Shown here piece by piece: positions 1 through 5,131 of a stretch of 5,131 bases of DNA. How positions within the stretch are numbered: position 1 is the first letter of the stretch; each line of letters opens with the position of its first letter. The translations under genes and the position numbers were made by a program. This DNA is from Hyphomicrobiales bacterium (lineage in GTDB: Bacteria > Pseudomonadota > Alphaproteobacteria > Rhizobiales > JAJFHB01): NCBI GenBank assembly GCA_021775795.1, contig JAJFHB010000181.1, positions 1-5,131 on the forward strand, given 5' to 3'. Under the pieces are notes generated by a model. That model had not been told where the DNA came from, did not search any database, and saw only the letters and a list, made by a program, of their open reading frames with translations.

Positions 1-1
1 A

Positions 2-454
2 CTGGTGGAGGATCACGCAACGTCCGAAGACTGGCAAGTCGCTCGCAGCGCAGACGACGAACTCAATCTCACCGTTGCCTGCTCCTGGGCGGACTATCAC
101 GTCAGCTTCAACTGGCACGAGGAGATTGAAGGTCTCCACCTTGCCTGCACATTCGACACGACTGTACCGGGCGACCGGCGGGCGGAGGTTTCCAAGCTGC
201 TGGCGCTCATAAACGAGCAGCTCTGGGTCGGACACTTTGATCTTTGGCAGGACGAAGGCGCCATTCTCTACCGTAACGGTCTTCTTCTCTCGGGTCGGGC
301 GGAAATGACTGAAGCACAATGCGAAATGCTGCTGCGCATCGCTCTTGAATCGAGCGAACGCTATTATCCGGCATTTCAGTTTGTCATGTGGAGCGGCAAG
401 GACGCAAAATCAGCGCTGGACTCGTGTCTGCTTGACCCGGTTGGTGAAGCATGA
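2..454 (+). CDS. YbjN domain-containing protein, 5' end cut by window edge
   Basis: Small soluble protein of the YbjN family, which has a fold related to type III secretion chaperones; its biochemical role is not established. About 149 residues are visible from a GTG at 5. The frame is open to the left edge, no Shine-Dalgarno can be seen, and from memory alphaproteobacterial relatives are about 165-170 aa, so the real start is probably outside the window. Supporting motifs (numbered from the GTG) are DYHVSFNWHEEIEGLHLAC at about 30-48, the conserved LINEQLWVGHFDLW at about 68-81, and AFQFVMWSG at about 123-131. No signal peptide or membrane segment is visible. The stop codon overlaps the proC start (ATGA at 451-454), which suggests co-transcription and translational coupling. 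Family assignment is fairly sure; function and any link to proline synthesis are unknown. Confidence 0.85.
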   Translation: MVEDHATSEDWQVARSADDELNLTVACSWADYHVSFNWHEEIEGLHLACTFDTTVPGDRRAEVSKLLALINEQLWVGHFDLWQDEGAILYRNGLLLSGRAEMTEAQCEMLLRIALESSERYYPAFQFVMWSGKDAKSALDSCLLDPVGEA

Positions 455-1272
455 TCCCGACCCTGCAAGGCAGGCTGGTGCTGGTCGGCGCCGGCAAGAT
501 GGGCGGCGCCATGGCCAGGGGCTGGCTTGAGCAGGGAATGGCCGCCTCAAAAATCGCCATACTCGATCCCGCTCCATCAGAAGAATCACTGGAATTCATT
601 TCGAGCAGCGGCCTGACGCACAATCCCGAGATTGCATCCGTTGACGATGCGGAAGTCGTGGTTGTCGCGGTCAAGCCACAGGCGATGGACGCCGTGCTGC
701 CAGGTTTGACCGGCCTTGCGAAATCAAAACCGGTGTTCCTGTCAGTAGCTGCTGGAACCCCTATCGCCCGGTTTGAAACAGCATTTGGGACCGATGCAGC
801 TGTTATCCGGGCTATGCCCAATACGCCTGCCGCTGTCGGTTATGGCATGACTGTTATCTGCCCGAACGCAAATACCAGCTCAACACAGGTCGAACTTGCC
901 ACGGTTTTGCTTCAGGCCGTAGGAGCCGTGGCACGCGTCTATGAAGAAGGATTGCTCGACGCTGTAACCGGCGTTTCGGGCAGTGGCCCTGCTTACGTTT
1001 TCCTTCTCGCCGAGGCCATGGCGAAAGCCGGGGTTGCAGCCGGACTGCCGGAAGAACTAGCAACCCAGCTCGCCCGTACAACCGTTCACGGCGCAGGCGA
1101 ACTCATGCGGCACTCTCCTCTCGCCGCTTCCACTTTGCGCGAAAACGTAACCTCGCCAGGCGGCACCACAGCCGCTGCTTTGGAGGTTCTCCGGGCAGAC
1201 GGTGGCATGGAGGATCTGTTGCGTGAAGCGATCGCTGCAGCGACCGCCCGGTCGCGAGAGCTTGCGGGCTAG
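451..1272 (+). CDS. proC: pyrroline-5-carboxylate reductase
   Basis: Cytosolic enzyme that reduces 1-pyrroline-5-carboxylate to L-proline with NAD(P)H, the last step of proline biosynthesis. It has 273 aa, the usual length for the family. The N-terminal Rossmann domain starts with VGAGKMGGA (12-20), the dinucleotide-binding glycine-rich loop. VKPQ (74-77) and RAMPNTP (120-126) follow. The C-terminal helical dimerisation and substrate domain carries TGVSGSGPAY (173-182) and the P5CR signature LRENVTSPGGTT (229-240). All expected motifs are present, so the gene should be functional. The ATG start overlaps the upstream ybjN-like stop by 4 bases; the only SD-like sequence is a weak GGTGAAG at 443-449, so translation probably depends on coupling to the upstream gene. 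A possible hairpin lies over the stop codon. Confidence 0.97.
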   Translation: MIPTLQGRLVLVGAGKMGGAMARGWLEQGMAASKIAILDPAPSEESLEFISSSGLTHNPEIASVDDAEVVVVAVKPQAMDAVLPGLTGLAKSKPVFLSVAAGTPIARFETAFGTDAAVIRAMPNTPAAVGYGMTVICPNANTSSTQVELATVLLQAVGAVARVYEEGLLDAVTGVSGSGPAYVFLLAEAMAKAGVAAGLPEELATQLARTTVHGAGELMRHSPLAASTLRENVTSPGGTTAAALEVLRADGGMEDLLREAIAAATARSRELAG

Positions 1273-1297
1273 CCTCTCGTTCAAGTTCCGATTTCCC
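1255..1297 (+). terminator. possible hairpin terminator at the end of proC
   Basis: An inverted repeat spans the proC stop codon. CGAGAGCT (1255-1262) can pair with AGC-C-TCTCG (1271-1279), with one bulged C at 1274 and an 8-base loop. It is followed by a T-containing but interrupted stretch (1280-1297), not a clean T run. It lies in the 127-base gap before the next gene on the same strand. It could act as a weak or Rho-assisted terminator, or only as a 3' end stabiliser. Inferred from pairing by eye; no folding energy was calculated. Confidence 0.3.
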
Positions 1298-1387
1298 CAA
1301 TGTGCCGCAGGCCGCGAGGACTGTTCATCCAAAGGCTCAGCCCTTATATCTCTTGTGGGTGCTGGATGGGCGTTTGACTGCAGGCTT

Positions 1388-1391
1388 AGGA
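1388..1391 (+). promoter_or_regulatory. ribosome binding site deciding the COQ9/TetR-like start
   Basis: AGGA at 1388-1391 lies 9 bases before the ATG at 1401. It favours that start over the longer in-frame ORF from 1302, whose extra 33 residues (rich in L, G, P and W) do not look like a TetR N-terminus. No convincing -35/-10 promoter was found in 1273-1387; the only AT-rich spot is TTATAT at 1344-1349. Confidence 0.55.
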
Positions 1392-1400
1392 ACAACTCCA

Positions 1401-2075
1401 ATGGCGAAGAAAAAAGACCCGATGAAAGCAATAACCGAGGCGGCGATGAGGCTCGCAGCCGAAAACGGTTGGCGGTCTTTGACGCTCAACATGATCGCAG
1501 ACGAAGCCAAGATTACGCTGGCGGAAATGCGACGACTGGTCGACAGCAAGCGTGACATCATGGAACATTTCGTTGCCGATGTTGACGCTCGGGTGCTTGA
1601 AACATATGAGCAGGACCCTGTCGATGTAGATCCGCGCGACCGGCTTTTTGATGTTCTTATGGTGCGCTTTGAGTTGCTTGAGCCACACAAGACCGCGCTT
1701 CGCAAGATATCTCATGATCTGCGCTCTGATCCAGCCGAACGCCTGGCGCTTGCCGGCACTTTCCTCAAGTCTATGGAGTGGATGCTGCGCGCAGCCGACA
1801 TTGAAACAGGCGGTGCAAGGGGTTCACTCAAATCCAAGGGCCTGGCATCTGTCTACCTGTCGGTCGCCGCGACATGGTTCGAGGATGATGACCCGGGCCT
1901 GGCCCGCACCATGGCAAAGCTAGATGGCAAGCTGCGCCAGGGAGAAACATGGCTGCGTAATTTGTCCATCCCTTTGGGTTTGGGTGCCGCCGCCATGCAG
2001 GTGGGGGCAACCTTGATGCGGCGGCGTAAACAATCCCGGCAAGGTGGTTCGGATGAAACCGCATCGACGGTCTAG
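1401..2075 (+). CDS. TetR-like / COQ9-like family protein
   Basis: Protein of 224 aa beginning at the ATG with a good upstream AGGA. Residues about 8-56 look like a TetR-type helix-turn-helix: a helix (MKAITEAAMRLAAENGW), then SLTLNMIADEAKITLAEM and a final SKRDIMEHF. The position where TetR proteins have the aromatic LYxxF stretch reads EMRRLV, so DNA contact may be altered or lost. The middle and C-terminal parts resemble COQ9 and the alphaproteobacterial proteins annotated as TetR/AcrR: RLFDVLMVRFELLEPHK (81-97), then TWFEDDDPGLARTMAKLD (158-175). COQ9 is a TetR-fold lipid-binding protein needed for ubiquinone synthesis in mitochondria. The tail has a hydrophobic stretch (about 188-206) followed by RRRK (207-210), which may be a membrane-associating helix. 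Family membership is likely; whether it is a transcription factor or a ubiquinone-related accessory protein cannot be decided from sequence. It lies between proC and csaA on the same strand, 44 bases before csaA. Confidence 0.8.
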   Translation: MAKKKDPMKAITEAAMRLAAENGWRSLTLNMIADEAKITLAEMRRLVDSKRDIMEHFVADVDARVLETYEQDPVDVDPRDRLFDVLMVRFELLEPHKTALRKISHDLRSDPAERLALAGTFLKSMEWMLRAADIETGGARGSLKSKGLASVYLSVAATWFEDDDPGLARTMAKLDGKLRQGETWLRNLSIPLGLGAAAMQVGATLMRRRKQSRQGGSDETASTV

Positions 2076-2108
2076 ATCGTTTCACTTTCACACAGAACAA
2101 ACGGCAGC

Positions 2109-2114
2109 AGAGAG
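2109..2114 (+). promoter_or_regulatory. ribosome binding site for csaA
   Basis: AGAGAG at 2109-2114 is the best purine-rich stretch upstream. It lies 8 bases before the GTG at 2123 and only 5 before the adjacent in-frame TTG at 2120, so the GTG is the preferred start. Confidence 0.4.
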
Positions 2115-2122
2115 ACAAGTTG

Positions 2123-2473
2123 GTGAACGACACAACAGCAACAATATCCTTCGATGATTTTCTGAAAGTCGACATCCGGGTTGGCACGGTATTGTCCGCC
2201 GACGATTTTCCTGAGGCCCGCAAGCCCGCGTATGTCCTTCACATCGATTTCGGCAAAGAGATCGGCATCAAGAAAACATCCGCCCAGGTCACAAAACACT
2301 ACAGCCAGGAAGCGCTCATCGGGCGCAAGGTAGCGGCGGTAGTAAATTTTCCACCGCGCCAGATCGGGCAACACATGTCCGAAGTGCTGACTTTGGGATT
2401 TCCTGATGGTGACGGCGAAGTTGTGCTCGTTGGCGTCGACCATGACGTACCGAACGGCGGCAGATTGTACTGA
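2123..2473 (+). CDS. csaA: CsaA-type tRNA-binding protein
   Basis: Small OB-fold protein of 116 aa (117 if the neighbouring TTG at 2120 is used) consisting of a single tRNA-binding domain, as in Bacillus subtilis CsaA, which is a homodimer with tRNA-binding and export-related chaperone activity. It matches the family along its full length: FDDFLKVDIRVGTV near the N-terminus, FPEARKPAY (30-38, counted from the TTG), FGKEIGIKKTSAQVT (44-58), VVNFPPRQIG (74-83), SEVLTLGFPD (87-96) and the C-terminal PNGGRLY. The length is typical, so nothing appears to be missing. No signal peptide; cytosolic. It follows the COQ9-like gene by about 45 bases with no clear promoter of its own, so it may be co-transcribed. 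It ends convergently with the histidine kinase gene 48 bases away. Family assignment is sure; the physiological role in this group is not well defined. Confidence 0.93.
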   Translation: MNDTTATISFDDFLKVDIRVGTVLSADDFPEARKPAYVLHIDFGKEIGIKKTSAQVTKHYSQEALIGRKVAAVVNFPPRQIGQHMSEVLTLGFPDGDGEVVLVGVDHDVPNGGRLY

Positions 2474-2499
2474 GCCGGGAACCTCTATCGACAGGACTT

Positions 2500-2537
2500 C
2501 ACTTCAGGGTCTGAAATGTCATCAATTTGGAATGACA
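2500..2537. terminator. possible hairpins between the convergent csaA and kinase genes
   Basis: Two small inverted repeats lie in and next to the 48-base convergent gap. TTCAG (2503-2507) pairs with CTGAA (2511-2515) around a 3-base loop. TGTCAT (2517-2522) pairs with ATGACA (2532-2537), with inner CAA/TTG pairing, and covers the kinase stop codon. On the minus strand the second hairpin is followed by only three T (2516-2514). Both are short and the second is AT-rich, so they are weak terminator candidates, possibly acting from both sides. Seen by eye; no folding energy was computed. Confidence 0.3.
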
Positions 2538-3901
2538 ACTTTAGCTCTCAAGCCACCCAATTCACTTTCCGACAGCACGATGTCGCCGCCGTGGCTGCGG
2601 GCGATGTCCAGAGCAATTGAGAGCCCGAGGCCGGTTCCGCTTTCATCCTGATTCCGCGCATCGTCGATACGGAAAAACGGGCGGAAAACATCTTCTCGCA
2701 GGGCAACATCTATACCGGGGCCATCATCTTCGACAATGACGGTTACGCCCTTCTTCGTCACCTTGCCTTGTATGTTCACAACATCGCCAAAGCGGCAGGC
2801 GTTCGAAACAAGATTGTCGATACAGCGTTTGAAGGCATTTGGCTTTGCTTCGAAAATCAGATCCTCGTCGACATCGACACTGATCTTCCCGCCAGCGCCA
2901 CCTGCATCCTGTCTCACCCGCTCCAGCACCGCACTCAAACTGATTTCGGCGCTGGATTCCCCTGCATCGCCGCGAACAAAGGCCAGATACTCTTCCAGCA
3001 TGTGCTGCATTTCATCAACATCGCGCTGCAGATCGTGGATCTGCTCGCTATCACCGAGAAAAGCCAGCTGAAGTTTGAACCTTGTAAGAATGGTGCGCAG
3101 ATCATGGCTGACGCCCGCAAGCATAGCTGTGCGCTGCTCGACATGCCGCTCGATCCGCTCCTTCATATGCAGAACGGCACGGGAGGCGCTTTGTACTTCC
3201 GATGCGCCGCGAGGTCTAAATTCCGGCACATCACGCCCCATACCAAAGCTGTGCGCCGCTGCTGCCAGTTGCTGGATCGGGCGTATCTGATTTCGCAGAA
3301 AAATAATGGCCACCCCCAATAAGACGACAGCAGACCCGACCATCCAGAGTATGAAAATATGTGTGTTGGAGGCATAGGCACGGCTTTCTTCCGTCAAAAA
3401 CCGGAAGATCAGTTTTGTGTCGACTTTCACTCGTATATCCACCCACCCGGAATGACCGACGGTATCTATCCAGAACGGCAGGTCGACACGTTTGTCGATC
3501 TGCCCGGACAGCTTCACATCAAGCAGCGAGAAGAAGGGTTTTGGTGCTGGAGGCGGCAGCTCCGCATTGTGCTGGATGGAGAAGCCGATATCGAGTTCGG
3601 AATTCACCATCTCCACAAAGGCCATTTCACTGGTCTCGTCTATCACCTGCACATCGTGCAATTCGATGATGAACGCGATTTCGCGCGCAACCGCCCGTGA
3701 AAGACGCTTGGTCACCTGATCCCAATGGCGTTCCATGAAGGTGTACGCCATGATCGACTGCAGCAGGACCATAGGTGTAATGATGATGATGAGTGAGCGC
3801 GGGTAAAGCCCCTCGGGAAGATAGCGTTCCAGAATACGGTTGAAACGCCTTCGGATCGTAAGCGGGCGATCATCCTGTGAGAGATCGTGTATGGCGACCA
3901 T
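2522..3901 (-). CDS. EnvZ-type sensor histidine kinase
   Basis: Inner-membrane sensor kinase of 459 aa, partner of the response regulator just upstream. Layout: short cytosolic N-terminus (1-35); first membrane helix at about 36-55; periplasmic sensor region at about 57-180 with a proline-rich PPPAPKP (116-122); second membrane helix at about 181-202; HAMP-type linker at about 203-255; H-box SHDLRTILTRF (265-275) with phospho-accepting His266; N-box DNLVSNACRFG (362-372); G1 box DDGPGI (392-397); F-box FRPFFR (406-411); G2 box GTGLGLSIA (422-430). All catalytic boxes are intact. The usual proline after HDLRT is isoleucine here. The ATG at 3901 was chosen because GAGG lies 6 bases upstream and the membrane architecture is complete from it; further upstream the frame runs antiparallel-free through the regulator gene as a shadow. 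The signal sensed is unknown. The resemblance is to kinases paired with OmpR/PetR regulators in rhizobia. Confidence 0.95.
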   Translation of the reverse strand: MVAIHDLSQDDRPLTIRRRFNRILERYLPEGLYPRSLIIIITPMVLLQSIMAYTFMERHWDQVTKRLSRAVAREIAFIIELHDVQVIDETSEMAFVEMVNSELDIGFSIQHNAELPPPAPKPFFSLLDVKLSGQIDKRVDLPFWIDTVGHSGWVDIRVKVDTKLIFRFLTEESRAYASNTHIFILWMVGSAVVLLGVAIIFLRNQIRPIQQLAAAAHSFGMGRDVPEFRPRGASEVQSASRAVLHMKERIERHVEQRTAMLAGVSHDLRTILTRFKLQLAFLGDSEQIHDLQRDVDEMQHMLEEYLAFVRGDAGESSAEISLSAVLERVRQDAGGAGGKISVDVDEDLIFEAKPNAFKRCIDNLVSNACRFGDVVNIQGKVTKKGVTVIVEDDGPGIDVALREDVFRPFFRIDDARNQDESGTGLGLSIALDIARSHGGDIVLSESELGGLRAKVVIPN

Positions 3902-3907
3902 GTGGCG

Positions 3908-3911
3908 CCTC
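3908..3911 (-). promoter_or_regulatory. kinase ribosome binding site within the regulator stop
   Basis: Read on the minus strand, TGAGG joins the response regulator stop codon (3912-3910) with the Shine-Dalgarno GAGG (3911-3908), 6 bases before the kinase ATG at 3901. It decides the kinase start and implies coupled translation of the pair. Confidence 0.7.
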
Positions 3912-4617
3912 AATCCGTGTAGAGAATGTAGCCGGAACCGCGCACGGTTTGCAGGTATACCGGCGTAGAAGGATCTGCTTCTATCTTGCGGCGCAGGCGG
4001 TTGATCTGCACGTCGATGGCACGGGCGGTACCGGCGGTATCTTCGCTGCCAAGATCCCCCCGCGAAATTGCTTTGCCCGGCTGTCTCGCAAACAACTGCA
4101 TTAATTCGCGTTCCCGAGTCGTCAATCGCACGGTCTTGCCGTCCTTTTTCAATTCTCCACGGTCGACATGAAACGTACATTCGCCAAGCGACAATTCTGC
4201 GGCAACCATTCCAGCCGTCGAATGGCGTTTCAATATACTCTGGATGCGCAGCAGCAATTCGCGCGGCTCGAAAGGCTTGGGCAGATAATCGTCAACGCCG
4301 GATTCCAGCCCTTCAATTCGGCTTTCAACCTCAGCCCGTGCAGACAGCATCAGCGTTGGTACATCGGATCCCTGCCTCAGCTCTCGTGAGAATTCGAACC
4401 CGTTTTGGCCCGGCATCATGACATCAAGGATCAACAGATCAAATGACAGACCACGCATGCGCTCGCGTGCTTCCGACGCATTGCTGGCCGTGCTCACCCG
4501 GTATCCATGATCGTGCAGATATGTTTGCAGCAGCTCTCGAATGCGGCGGTCATCATCAACCACAAGAATATGCGGCGCGCCGTCTTCGATCAGCAGTTCG
4601 GCACTGGGCAAGGCCAT
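3910..4617 (-). CDS. OmpR/PetR-type response regulator
   Basis: DNA-binding response regulator of 235 aa, expected to be phosphorylated by the kinase encoded 8 bases downstream. The receiver domain (about 16-131) has the acidic triad VVDDDRR (19-25), phospho-accepting Asp65 in LLILDVMMPGQNG, the switch Ser92 in LSARAE, and Lys114 in YLPKPFEPREL. The OmpR/PhoB winged-helix domain (about 143-235) has LTTRERELMQLFARQPG (165-181), the recognition helix region AIDVQINRLRRKIEADP (200-216) and the wing YLQTVRGSGYILY (221-233). It closely resembles the OmpR/PetR branch, in which PKPFEPREL and RAIDVQINRLRR are typical. All functional residues are present. The ATG at 4617 has only a purine-rich AAAGAG upstream, ending 6 bases before it. 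Target genes cannot be read from the window. The symbols ompR and petR are both used for such genes, so none is assigned. Confidence 0.95.
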   Translation of the reverse strand: MALPSAELLIEDGAPHILVVDDDRRIRELLQTYLHDHGYRVSTASNASEARERMRGLSFDLLILDVMMPGQNGFEFSRELRQGSDVPTLMLSARAEVESRIEGLESGVDDYLPKPFEPRELLLRIQSILKRHSTAGMVAAELSLGECTFHVDRGELKKDGKTVRLTTRERELMQLFARQPGKAISRGDLGSEDTAGTARAIDVQINRLRRKIEADPSTPVYLQTVRGSGYILYTD

Positions 4618-4636
4618 CGTTCGCTCTTTCTCGCAT
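4556..4636 (-). other. short out-of-frame ORF behind a good Shine-Dalgarno, overlapping the regulator start
   Basis: On the minus strand AGGAG (4646-4642) sits 5 bases before an ATG at 4636-4634. That ATG opens a 26-codon ORF, very rich in arginine, that ends with TGA at 4558-4556, inside the regulator gene in another frame. It is a better-looking initiation site than that of the regulator itself. It may be chance, a leader ORF that tunes regulator translation, or a ribosome loading site. The peptide is not recognised. Confidence 0.15.
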
Positions 4637-4637
4637 A

Positions 4638-4655
4638 CTCGCTCCTGGGGGCGAG
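4638..4655. repeat. inverted repeat in the MarR - response regulator gap
   Basis: CTCGC (4638-4642) and GCGAG (4651-4655) form a 5-base-pair inverted repeat with an 8-base loop, and a further CTCGC copy lies at 4630-4634. On the minus-strand transcript most of the AGGAG at 4646-4642 would sit in the loop. It could be an intercistronic mRNA hairpin or part of an operator; no T run follows, so it is not a standard terminator. Confidence 0.25.
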
Positions 4656-4657
4656 GA

Positions 4658-5119
4658 TCAATCCTGCTTCGAAATCAGAGTGCGCACACTAGCACGATCA
4701 CTTTCATCGATCATTTGCAACAGAACATCACGATAGCCCGTATCGGCATTGCCACCGGCTTGTGCTATCGCCGCACGCACACGTGCAATTTGCGGCTCCT
4801 GCAGACTGGTCAGCAGTTCTTCGCCTCTTTCGGTCAGAAACAGCAACCGTTGACGGCGGTCTTTCGTGCCTTCGCGTTGATAAACAAAACCCGTTTCGAT
4901 CAAATCCCGCAACACCCGGCCCAGACTTTGCTTGGTAATGCGCAGAATTTCCAGAAGCTCCGCCACGCGCATTCCCGGATTGCGTCCGACAAAGTGCACA
5001 ACTCGGTGATGGGCACGGCCAAACCCGTATCCCGCAAGGATTTCATCAGGATCAGAAACAAAGTCCCTGTAGGCAAAAAACAACAGCTCAATGAGCTGCA
5101 GCGCCGCCTCGCGCGACAT
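4658..5119 (-). CDS. MarR-family transcriptional regulator
   Basis: Winged-helix DNA-binding protein of 153 aa, probably a dimer like other MarR proteins, which usually repress transcription and respond to small ligands or oxidation. The N-terminal dimerisation helix includes LLFFAYRDF (12-20), followed by YGFGRAHHRVVHFVGRNPG (31-49). The helix-turn-helix covers RVAELLEILRITKQSLGRV (51-69), and the wing has the characteristic DRRQRLLFLTERG (87-99). The C-terminal helices (about 103-148) complete the fold. The ATG at 5119 is the only start in view, but it has no Shine-Dalgarno in the 12 bases left, and the frame stays open to 5131 (four more sense codons). The true start may therefore lie just outside the window. 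It ends 40 bases before the response regulator on the same strand, suggesting one operon. No conserved single cysteine of the OhrR type is seen. Its ligand and targets are unknown. Confidence 0.9.
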   Translation of the reverse strand: MSREAALQLIELLFFAYRDFVSDPDEILAGYGFGRAHHRVVHFVGRNPGMRVAELLEILRITKQSLGRVLRDLIETGFVYQREGTKDRRQRLLFLTERGEELLTSLQEPQIARVRAAIAQAGGNADTGYRDVLLQMIDESDRASVRTLISKQD

Positions 5120-5131
5120 GTTTGTGCCGTC

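Noticed and set aside
384..821. 145-aa minus-strand ORF across the ybjN-proC junction
   Set aside because: It is antisense to two well-supported genes, has low-complexity S/T/A-rich composition and shows no recognisable motif.
1322..1350. Possible promoter with TTATAT as the -10 element before the COQ9-like gene
   Set aside because: No acceptable -35 hexamer was found at 16-18 bases upstream, so it is not reported as a feature.
1302..1400. N-terminal extension of the COQ9/TetR-like protein from an ATG at 1302
   Set aside because: The extension is not TetR-like, and the AGGA at 1388-1391 supports starting at 1401.
2768..3322. 184-aa plus-strand ORF inside the kinase gene
   Set aside because: It lies wholly antisense to the catalytic part of a complete histidine kinase, has no clear ribosome binding site and no family motif; an antisense frame left open by codon bias.
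3902..4180. N-terminal extension of the kinase into the response regulator gene
   Set aside because: It is the shifted frame of the regulator gene; the ATG at 3901 has a GAGG 6 bases upstream and the protein from it has the complete kinase architecture.
1..5131. Defence system, mobile element, CRISPR or RNA gene
   Set aside because: No transposase, integrase, nuclease or toxin motif, no regularly spaced repeats and no tRNA-like or rRNA-like stretch were seen; coding is explained by housekeeping and regulatory genes.

Overview
The window looks like ordinary chromosomal DNA of an alphaproteobacterium, most likely Hyphomicrobiales and close to Brucella/Ochrobactrum. This rests on remembered protein resemblance: the YbjN protein, the COQ9/TetR-like protein and the MarR - OmpR-type regulator - histidine kinase set all read like rhizobial/Brucella versions. 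No search was run, so the genus is an inference. Coding is dense. No RNA gene, transposon, phage gene, CRISPR array or origin was seen.

Left half, + strand (1-2473): the 3' part of a YbjN-domain gene, cut by the window edge, overlaps the start of proC (pyrroline-5-carboxylate reductase, last step of proline synthesis) by 4 bases. After a 127-base gap carrying a possible hairpin terminator comes a 224-aa protein with a TetR-like N-terminus and a COQ9-like C-terminus. A 117-aa CsaA-type tRNA-binding/chaperone-like protein follows after a short gap.

Right half, - strand (5131-2522): reading leftward, a MarR-family regulator (its true start may lie outside the window), an OmpR/PetR-type response regulator, and an EnvZ-type membrane histidine kinase. 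The last two are 8 bases apart, with the kinase ribosome binding site at the regulator's stop codon, so they very likely form a co-transcribed two-component system. The MarR gene, 40 bases upstream on the same strand, probably belongs to the same operon. The kinase gene ends convergently with csaA at 2474-2521, where small inverted repeats are the only terminator candidates.

I found no clearly new system. The points most worth a second look are the COQ9/TetR-like protein with its hydrophobic-then-basic tail, the kinase H-box that lacks the usual proline, the coupling of a MarR regulator with a two-component pair, and a good Shine-Dalgarno/ATG pair that opens a short out-of-frame ORF just ahead of the response regulator.
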